Source of the DNA: SIG710 sp045587665
GTDB lineage: Bacteria > Bacillota > Clostridia > Oscillospirales > CAG-272
Length of the DNA: 11,413 nt
Assembly: GCA_045587665.1 (NCBI GenBank)
Contig: JAZNCT010000074.1
Location: 1-11,413 of the forward strand
Direction: 5' to 3'
Part shown: positions 6,476 through 11,413 of the stretch, piece after piece
Numbering within the stretch: position 1 is the first letter of the stretch
How the letters are laid out: each line of letters starts with the position of its first letter
The notes under the pieces: generated by a model
What the model saw: the letters and a program-made list of their open reading frames with translations, nothing else
Told to the model about the DNA's origin: nothing
The model's database searches: none
Translations under genes and position numbers: made by a program

Positions 6476-7387
6476 TTATTCGGTGATCATAATATTGCCT
6501 TCACCGAGATGAACATTTATTACCTTTTGAACAACACCGGAAACACCCGAATATTCTATGCCTTGATTAAAGCCTCCGCTTTCATATATGTCTCCACCAA
6601 AGCGCACTCGTCCATTTTCGCTTTTCAGACGAAGCACTGCTGAAATAAGGTCATCGCCGCCTGTTTCATATTTGAAATATCCTTTTTCAATATTTGAATC
6701 CATATGAACAACAAGCGAATCCACAATGCTCTCATAGCCAAGCTTTATATTTGAAGAATGTGTGCTTATATCTGACCCAAGGATCTCAAGATTGCCCTCT
6801 CCTATCTTTACAGCAAGCTCACCGCTCGTCTTAAAGCCTTCAACAAAAACCGAGCCATAATCAATATCCAAATCAAGATCAGCCTCAGATGTGATATTGC
6901 TGGCATAAATATTTCCGCTGTAAAGGTCTATATCTATAAGCTTCAAGGCAGTTTCGGCAGGAAGATATATGTTTACCGCCCTTTCCTTTCTCGCCATTTT
7001 GATCGAATTGTAATAATTTCTGATCCCGTCATAATTAAAGCTGAAAAGCGTTGAAAGCGTTGATTTCTCTTCAAGCGAAACCGTTGTTGCACTAACTGTT
7101 ATTGAAAAATTATCAATAGGATAATTTACAAGCTCAAGCTTAGCTTTATCCGCGCCTGCCACAAGCTTTATATTTGCATAAGAAAGCTCTATTGCCAGCT
7201 TTTTAATGCTCTTGGTATCAAATTCATAGGTAAAAATATACTCTCCCGATTCATCCTGTGTCTGGCTGAGGAGCGGTGTTTCATCTTTTTTTGAAACAGC
7301 AAATGCCGCAATGCAAAGAATTATACCTATGATTGCCAAAACAGCGGCGGTTATCAGCATTTTTTTCATTTTTTTCGTAAATCTCAT
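6476..7387 (-). CDS. DUF4097 (putative adhesin) family membrane-anchored protein
   Basis: The protein has 303 residues: a basic N-terminus (MRFTKKMKKM), one transmembrane helix (about 10-31), and a long extracytoplasmic domain. The domain is made of short strand-turn repeats rich in Gly, Asn and Asp, such as DLYSGNIYAS, DIDYGSVFVEG and KIGEGNLEILG. This pattern is typical of DUF4097/DUF4098 beta-solenoid proteins. C24 lacks a proper lipobox, so it is not a lipoprotein. The start is the ATG at 7385-7387, which overlaps the upstream stop as ATGA; an SD GGAGG lies 11 nt before it (minus strand, 7399-7403). An in-frame start 42 nt further upstream would overlap the HAAS-like gene much more. DUF4097 proteins are commonly encoded beside HAAS/DUF1700 proteins and linked to envelope stress sensing. 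The specific role here is unknown. Confidence 0.78.
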   Translation of the reverse strand: MRFTKKMKKMLITAAVLAIIGIILCIAAFAVSKKDETPLLSQTQDESGEYIFTYEFDTKSIKKLAIELSYANIKLVAGADKAKLELVNYPIDNFSITVSATTVSLEEKSTLSTLFSFNYDGIRNYYNSIKMARKERAVNIYLPAETALKLIDIDLYSGNIYASNITSEADLDLDIDYGSVFVEGFKTSGELAVKIGEGNLEILGSDISTHSSNIKLGYESIVDSLVVHMDSNIEKGYFKYETGGDDLISAVLRLKSENGRVRFGGDIYESGGFNQGIEYSGVSGVVQKVINVHLGEGNIMITE

Positions 7388-8439
7388 ATGCTGCAAACCT
7401 CCCTTAGCTTTCTTATTATCCTTTTGCATTTTTTAAACAGCTTTTTTACATTACGCCAATAGTTCTTTATAAAGCCGGGAGCATATTTTGTTCCAAAACG
7501 ATACATTATAACTGAAAGTGAAAGTGTAACTGCACATGTCAAAAATCCAAGTCCAAGCTCCAGAAGTCCTATGGCAGTATTTCCGGTTACAAATTTTATA
7601 ATTGAATATATCAGTTCTGCAAGAGAAGCCACAGTCCCCCCAAGTATCAGCGCAATAAGCAACGGAATATATGTAATAATAAATATGAGAAGAAATACAT
7701 ACAAGGCTCCGATAAGCGCAAGAGAAACTGCTCCAAGTGCTATCCAAAGCGGGCTGAGTATCACCGCTATTATAAAGAAAAATACAGGATTTCCAGCAGG
7801 CTTTGAATGATCCTCAGAATCAAAATAATCCTCTTCTTCAGGAAGTGCTTCATTCAGCTCCGAAAGGCTAAACTCTCTCGTAGCCCCTTCTTCAATTATC
7901 GGAACCTCTGCATCATATATATCCTGCTTTTCTGCCGCAAGTGAATCACCGAGCGCATCAAAAAAGCCTGTGTCTGCTTGTTCATAAAATGTCTTCACCG
8001 ATGCCTCTTCATCACATTCATGCTCAGCGTCTTCAGCTTCTGACATATCGGTCTTTGCTTCAAGACCCGGCATTTCTTCTGTATCTGCCAGTTCATCTGC
8101 ATTAAAAAGCTTAATATCCTCATCTCCCACAAAAGAGACATCTCCCTCTTTCGGCTCGATAGGCTTATCTTCCTTGAAATCAACAGCCTGATCCGACACC
8201 GATACCGCTGTTTGCACAACAGATTTTTCTTTTTTGGGCTTAACATTTTTTATCAGTGATAATATTTCTTTTGCAAACTCAAGCGGATCTTCTTCTTCAA
8301 GCTCCGGTGAATCCTCTCCGATTCCCAGGTTTTCCAGATAGCTGTTTATACTTATGCGCTGCCTCTGAGCCTCTTCGCTTGATGCACCAAGCTCTGTAAG
8401 ATGTGAACAAACAAGGCTTAAAAAGTCTTCTTTTTTCAT
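7384..8439 (-). CDS. HAAS/DUF1700-like membrane protein with long acidic linker
   Basis: The 351-residue protein has three parts. The N-terminal helical part (1-65) starts MKKEDFLSLV and carries EDPLEFAKEI (50-59), resembling the HAAS domain of DUF1700 proteins. A linker of about 145 residues (70-215) is rich in Asp and Glu and probably disordered. The membrane part (about 218-314) has roughly three to four hydrophobic segments, followed by a very basic cytoplasmic tail (318-347). DUF1700 proteins usually pair with DUF4097 proteins and often with a PadR-family regulator; the DUF4097 partner is next, overlapping by ATGA, but no PadR gene is in the window. SD AGGGAAGG lies on the minus strand at 8446-8453. 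The family assignment rests on a weak N-terminal pattern plus context. The acidic linker is unusual and has no assigned function. Confidence 0.68.
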   Translation of the reverse strand: MKKEDFLSLVCSHLTELGASSEEAQRQRISINSYLENLGIGEDSPELEEEDPLEFAKEILSLIKNVKPKKEKSVVQTAVSVSDQAVDFKEDKPIEPKEGDVSFVGDEDIKLFNADELADTEEMPGLEAKTDMSEAEDAEHECDEEASVKTFYEQADTGFFDALGDSLAAEKQDIYDAEVPIIEEGATREFSLSELNEALPEEEDYFDSEDHSKPAGNPVFFFIIAVILSPLWIALGAVSLALIGALYVFLLIFIITYIPLLIALILGGTVASLAELIYSIIKFVTGNTAIGLLELGLGFLTCAVTLSLSVIMYRFGTKYAPGFIKNYWRNVKKLFKKCKRIIRKLREVCSI

Positions 8440-8472
8440 AGCAGGCCTTCCCTTTCATAAAAATAAATAAAA

Positions 8473-8500
8473 AATATAAAAAAGCTCTTTTATTAAACAA
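8473..8500 (-). promoter_or_regulatory. Probable promoter of the HAAS-like/DUF4097/epimerase operon
   Basis: On the minus strand, TTGTTT (8495-8500) and TATATT (8473-8478) are separated by 16 bp, 33 bp upstream of the HAAS-like start codon. The boxes match the consensus moderately, in an AT-rich region where chance matches are common. Confidence 0.45.
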
Positions 8501-8507
8501 AAAGATG

Positions 8508-8516
8508 TGTTATAAT
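8508..8516 (+). promoter_or_regulatory. Candidate extended -10 promoter for trmB
   Basis: TGTTATAAT is a perfect -10 box TATAAT (8511-8516) with the TGn extension; no good -35 box is present. It lies 78 bp upstream of the trmB ATG. A second, weaker option is TTGAGG (8537-8542) with TATATT (8562-8567). The spacing to the minus-strand promoter is short, so the two divergent units may compete for RNA polymerase. Confidence 0.45.
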
Positions 8517-8594
8517 AATACTGTAAAATTGCCATTTTGAGGCAAACATAGACGTACTTAATATATTATAACAGATAAAGGAGAAAATTTCAAT

Positions 8595-9275
8595 ATGCGT
8601 GTAAGAAAAAAGAAGCATGGAAATGAAAGAATTCTTGCCTGCTCACGCTTTCTCATAGAAGATCCCCGTTCTCTATCCGATGATCCCGGCATTGCATTTT
8701 CAAAAAGACTCCCTATCCACCTTGAGATCGGATGCGGAAAAGGAAGCTTTGCAGTTGGGCTTTCGGCTGCAAGACAGGATATAAATCTCATTGCAATGGA
8801 AAAGGTTTCGGATGTTGCCGTAACTGCGCTTGAAAGAGCAGCAACCACAGAAAACGAACGCGATGACAACCTTAAATTTATAATTGGGGATGCAAAATTT
8901 CTACCCGAATACTTCCCCGAACATTCTATCGACACGATCTACATAAACTTCTGTGACCCATGGCCAAAAAAAGGTCATGCAAAGCGGCGTTTGACCCACA
9001 GAGGTTTTCTCAGCATATATCAAAAGCTGCTGAAAGAAAACGGTATGCTTATATTCAAGACCGACAATGTAGGGCTTTTTGATTTCAGTATGGAAGAATT
9101 CAAAGAATTTGGCCTTGACATCATCTGGCACACAAAAAACCTCCACGCTGAAGAAAATGAAATTGCAAAAAATAACATTATGACAGAATATGAACGCAAT
9201 TTTTCTGCAAAGGGCTTTAACATTTGCTCGGCTCACGTAAAATTTGGAAAGAAGGTAGAAGAAAATGATAAATGA
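8595..9275 (+). CDS. trmB: tRNA (guanine-N7-)-methyltransferase TrmB
   Basis: The enzyme transfers methyl from S-adenosylmethionine to G46 in the variable loop of many tRNAs, in the cytoplasm. The 226 residues fit the family. Landmarks in order are the SAM-binding motif EIGCGKGSF (44-52), the DPWPKKGHAKRRLTHRGFL block with the catalytic DPWPKKxHxKRR signature, TDNVGLFDFS, and the C-terminal TEYERNF that contacts tRNA. SD AAAGGAG is at 8577-8583, 11 nt from the ATG. The last 11 nt overlap the start of the nitroreductase gene, which suggests translational coupling. It is the first gene of a three-gene unit with truB. Confidence 0.95.
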   Translation: MRVRKKKHGNERILACSRFLIEDPRSLSDDPGIAFSKRLPIHLEIGCGKGSFAVGLSAARQDINLIAMEKVSDVAVTALERAATTENERDDNLKFIIGDAKFLPEYFPEHSIDTIYINFCDPWPKKGHAKRRLTHRGFLSIYQKLLKENGMLIFKTDNVGLFDFSMEEFKEFGLDIIWHTKNLHAEENEIAKNNIMTEYERNFSAKGFNICSAHVKFGKKVEENDK

Positions 9276-9843
9276 TTTTATAATAAAAAGCAGAAGCTAT
9301 CGGAGCTTTTCCCCGGGCAGAAAAATTTCAAAAGATGAGCTTACTGCCCTTGTGGAATCTGCACGCAAAGCTCCCTCGGCAAGGAATCTTCAGCCTCTTA
9401 AATATAGGCTCTGCTCAGAACAGAATGAATGTGACAAGCTGCTGTCCTTAACAATATGGGCAGGACTTTTGAGACCCTTGGTACTTCCGCCCGAAGGGCA
9501 CGCTCCTGCCGCCTATATAGTCATATGTGCCGACAACGATCTTTCCCCCGAAGGAAGCAACCGTTTTCTCGGTGTTGACATTGGAATTGCCGCTCAAACC
9601 ATAATGCTGTCGGCCGCTGAGCGCGGTCTCGGAGGCTGCATCCTTGGGGCGTTCAATAAGGATCATGTTTCAGAGGCACTTGGCATTGACAAAAAATACA
9701 TTCCAATGCTTATATTGGCCCTGGGTGAGCCTGATGAAACAGCCATTCTTGAAGACGCAGAAAACGGCAGTATAAAATATTACCGCAGAGATGACGGCAC
9801 TCATGTTGTTCCAAAGAGAAAGCTTGAGGATATTATTATATGA
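9265..9843 (+). CDS. Nitroreductase-family flavoprotein
   Basis: A predicted cytoplasmic FMN-dependent NAD(P)H oxidoreductase of unknown natural substrate. Its 192 residues place it in the short nitroreductase subgroup common in Clostridia. Visible elements are the FMN-phosphate-binding start RSYRSF (10-15), APSARNLQP (36-44), the helix VDIGIAAQTIMLSAAERGLGGC (104-125) and the terminal VPKRKLEDIII typical of the subgroup. The ATG at 9265 lies inside the end of trmB (11-nt overlap), with a weak SD AAGG about 9 nt upstream. Its own stop overlaps the truB start as ATGA. Its place between two tRNA-modification genes suggests shared expression but does not establish a role in RNA modification. Confidence 0.88.
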   Translation: MINDFIIKSRSYRSFSPGRKISKDELTALVESARKAPSARNLQPLKYRLCSEQNECDKLLSLTIWAGLLRPLVLPPEGHAPAAYIVICADNDLSPEGSNRFLGVDIGIAAQTIMLSAAERGLGGCILGAFNKDHVSEALGIDKKYIPMLILALGEPDETAILEDAENGSIKYYRRDDGTHVVPKRKLEDIII

Positions 9844-10754
9844 ACATGGCACATGAGACAGACGGTGTTTTGATCCTAAACAAGCACGCGGGCCCGACAT
9901 CTCATGATATAGTAAATATGATAAGGAAGCTCTATCACACAAAAAAAGTAGGGCACACGGGCACGCTTGACCCAATGGCGTCGGGGGTTCTTGTAATTCT
10001 TATCGGCAGAGCGGCAAAGGCTGCCGAATATCTGGTTTCTGACACTAAAAAATATGAAACCGTCCTTCGTCTGGGCATCACCACCAACACAGAAGATATA
10101 ACCGGTAAACCTCTTTCCGTTTATAATGGTGAACTGCCAAGTGAAAGCCGGGTTATATCTGCCGCCCTATCATTTGTTGGAAAAAGCCTGCAGGTACCGC
10201 CAATGTACAGTGCACTGAAGGTGGACGGCAAAAAGCTTGTGTATCTTGCACGGCAAGGCATCGAGATTGAGAGAGCGTCAAGGCCTATTGAGATCTTTTC
10301 TCTGGACTGCAAAAAAATGAACAGCACAGATTATTCTCTCAGCGTCCACTGTTCAAGCGGTACATATATTCGCACTTTATGTCAAAACATAGGCGAAAAA
10401 CTCGGTTGCGGAGGTGCAATGGCTTCTCTTCGCAGAACAGAAACCGGCGGATTTTCTATCGAAAACAGCTATACTGTTGATCAGCTGAAAGAAATGGATG
10501 AAACTCAGCTTGCCTCAATTCTCATTCCAATTGAAGAGCTCTTCTCTTCTCTCCCCAAAATCAACCTTACTGCTTTTTTTGAAAAGCTTTGCCGAAGCGG
10601 ATGCGAGATATATCAAAAAAAGATAAAGACTTCTTTTTCCGAGGGAACAAGGGTCAGGCTGTGTTCAGAGGACGGTGAGTTTTTTGCTCTGGGCGAGGTG
10701 CGAGAATATGAAAAAGGCTCTGCGCTGAAGGCAATTAAGACGTTCAAAATATAA
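9840..10754 (+). CDS. truB: tRNA pseudouridine-55 synthase TruB
   Basis: The enzyme isomerises U55 in the T-loop of tRNAs to pseudouridine. The protein has 304 residues, normal for bacterial TruB. Landmarks are GVLILNKHAGPTSHDIV (9-25), VGHTGTLDPMASGVL (37-51) with the catalytic D44, the YETVLRLG strand, VPPMYSALKVDG, CSSGTYIRTL, and a degenerate PUA-like C-terminal domain (about 240-300). The ATG overlaps the upstream stop (ATGA), with GAGGA (9826-9830) 9 nt before it. A second ATG at 9846 is too far from that SD. The usual truB partners rbfA, nusA, infB and ribF are absent here. The stop codon lies inside the left arm of the following terminator. Confidence 0.96.
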   Translation: MNMAHETDGVLILNKHAGPTSHDIVNMIRKLYHTKKVGHTGTLDPMASGVLVILIGRAAKAAEYLVSDTKKYETVLRLGITTNTEDITGKPLSVYNGELPSESRVISAALSFVGKSLQVPPMYSALKVDGKKLVYLARQGIEIERASRPIEIFSLDCKKMNSTDYSLSVHCSSGTYIRTLCQNIGEKLGCGGAMASLRRTETGGFSIENSYTVDQLKEMDETQLASILIPIEELFSSLPKINLTAFFEKLCRSGCEIYQKKIKTSFSEGTRVRLCSEDGEFFALGEVREYEKGSALKAIKTFKI

Positions 10755-10793
10755 CTAAAAAAGGATGACAGTAGGTCATCCTTTTTTAGTTAT
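10751..10793. terminator. Strong intrinsic terminator overlapping the truB stop
   Basis: A 19-bp perfect inverted repeat (10751-10769 with 10775-10793) has the loop AGTAG. The core GGATGAC is flanked by A6/T6 tracts and ACT/AGT, giving a U-rich tail on both strands. The truB TAA (10752-10754) is part of the left arm, so the terminating ribosome may hinder folding until it is released. Confidence 0.92.
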
Positions 10794-10838
10794 CACCCGC
10801 AAGTGAAAAATACATATACTGAAAGCGGAGGTGATTTT

Positions 10839-11240
10839 ATGAACTCAATATGCGGATGCAGATATAATTGCACGCTTTTTTCTATCGTTACAAGCCTTGT
10901 TTTGGGAATAATTGCCGCATTTCTGACAATAACAGCTGTTATAACTATTCCTGTAGCCTTTCTTTGGGTACTCTTGGGAGTTTCTATCGGATATCTTGCA
11001 ATATCGCTTATCACTTCGGTTTTTGTTTCCGACTGCTCACAATGCGTAAGCAGAAATTTAGGTCTTTTGCTTGGCGGAGCACTCCTGACCGTGCTGACCT
11101 CTGCTATCCTCTTGGCAGTCACTTTTGCCGCAACATCGGTAGTTGGTGCTATCTTTACAGGCGTTCTGATATTCGGATTTTCACTTACCCTGACAAGCGG
11201 AGCTTGCCTTGCCAAATGCCTTGCATGCTCTGAAGAATAA
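10839..11240 (+). CDS. Small four-span membrane protein with eight cysteines, function unknown
   Basis: I do not recognise the family. The 133-residue protein has four hydrophobic segments (about 13-35, 37-63, 74-98, 100-121). Cysteines occur as CGC-x3-C at the N-terminus (5, 7, 11), CSQC in the central loop (66, 69) and C-x3-C-xx-C at the C-terminus (123, 127, 130). With an even number of spans, all three clusters should lie on the same membrane face, so a metal or Fe-S site or disulfide exchange is conceivable (inference). The start is fixed by the SD GGAGGTGAT (10827-10835), a 9-base complement of the 16S rRNA 3' end; a GTG 36 nt upstream is less likely. TATACT (10815-10820) is a possible -10 with no good -35 and an unusually short leader. 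It stands alone between two terminators. Confidence 0.72.
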   Translation: MNSICGCRYNCTLFSIVTSLVLGIIAAFLTITAVITIPVAFLWVLLGVSIGYLAISLITSVFVSDCSQCVSRNLGLLLGGALLTVLTSAILLAVTFAATSVVGAIFTGVLIFGFSLTLTSGACLAKCLACSEE

Positions 11241-11249
11241 TTTCAAAAA

Positions 11250-11278
11250 AACAAGAATCGCCTTCGGCGATTCTTGTT
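11250..11278 (+). terminator. Intrinsic terminator of the cysteine-rich membrane protein gene
   Basis: A 13-bp perfect inverted repeat (11250-11262 with 11266-11278, core AAGAATCGCC) closes on TTC. It begins 9 nt after the stop codon and is followed by ATTTTATT. An A-run upstream could let it act on the opposite strand as well. Confidence 0.85.
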
Positions 11279-11298
11279 ATTTTATTAATTGTCAAAAA

Positions 11299-11326
11299 GA
11301 AAACCCTCCGCGAAAGACACGGAGGG
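11299..11326 (-). terminator. Minus-strand intrinsic terminator of the gene entering from the right edge
   Basis: CCCTCCG (11304-11310) pairs with CGGAGGG (11320-11326) across a 9-nt loop. Read on the minus strand the stem is followed by TTTTCTTTTTG, the usual terminator layout. It lies 48 nt past the stop codon of the partial gene at 11375. Confidence 0.78.
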
Positions 11327-11374
11327 CGGATGATCAATCTGTATATAATCTCAAGAGAGAATACTACTTACTGA

Positions 11375-11413
11375 TTAGCCGTTCTTTCTTGCCTCAAAGC
11401 AAGCACTGCAGTA
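11375..11413 (-). CDS. C-terminal end of an unidentified gene cut by the window edge
   Basis: On the minus strand the last 12 codons read YCSACFEARKNG and end with TAA at 11375-11377. A CxxC pair (CSAC) sits near the end. The call rests on an open frame up to the edge, a plausible C-terminal composition, and a correctly oriented terminator downstream (11304-11326). Too short to assign a family. Confidence 0.5.
   Translation of the reverse strand, partial: YCSACFEARKNG

Noticed and set aside
8529..8545. TTGCC-N7-GGCAA inverted repeat upstream of trmB as a regulator site
   Set aside because: Only 5-bp arms, with no second copy in the window; not distinguishable from chance.

Overview
The window looks like a chromosomal segment of an anaerobic Gram-positive member of the Clostridia, plausibly a gut Oscillospirales/Ruminococcaceae-type organism. 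This is inferred from purine-rich GGAGG-type ribosome binding sites, AT-rich intergenic DNA with moderate-GC genes, a Na+-pumping decarboxylase operon, HAAS/DUF4097 envelope genes and a LacX-type epimerase. No rRNA, tRNA, CRISPR array, insertion sequence or phage gene is visible.

Region 1 (49-5280, + strand): one promoter and a five-gene operon for a biotin-dependent, membrane-bound decarboxylase. In order it encodes an acyl-CoA carboxyltransferase (12S/MmdA-like), a single-span OadG-like anchor, a small biotin carrier (1.3S/MmdC-like), the Na+-translocating beta subunit (OadB/MmdB) and a pyruvate/oxaloacetate carboxyltransferase (5S/OadA-like, without its own biotin domain). The set combines all three catalytic parts of a methylmalonyl-CoA:pyruvate transcarboxylase with the membrane subunits of a Na+ pump. 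Two carboxyltransferases therefore appear to share one biotin carrier and one pump. A 9-bp hairpin covers the ribosome binding site of the pump subunit, suggesting translational coupling to the biotin carrier. A hairpin terminator follows the operon.

Region 2 (5281-5527): no intact gene. It holds a decayed fragment of the FAD-binding N-terminus of an oxidoreductase, with a stop codon and lost glycines in the nucleotide-binding loop.

Region 3 (5528-8500, - strand): a three-gene unit read leftward. It has a HAAS/DUF1700-like membrane protein with a long acidic linker, a DUF4097 membrane-anchored beta-repeat protein (ATGA overlap with the first), and a LacX-type aldose 1-epimerase-like protein. 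It ends in a strong bidirectional terminator directly after the epimerase stop codon.

Region 4 (8511-10793, + strand): a tightly overlapping RNA-modification unit, trmB - nitroreductase-family flavoprotein - truB, ending in a 19-bp perfect terminator that overlaps the truB stop codon.

Region 5 (10794-11413): a small four-span membrane protein with eight cysteines that should all lie on one membrane face, followed by its terminator. A convergent minus-strand gene enters from the right edge; only its last 12 codons and its terminator are in the window.
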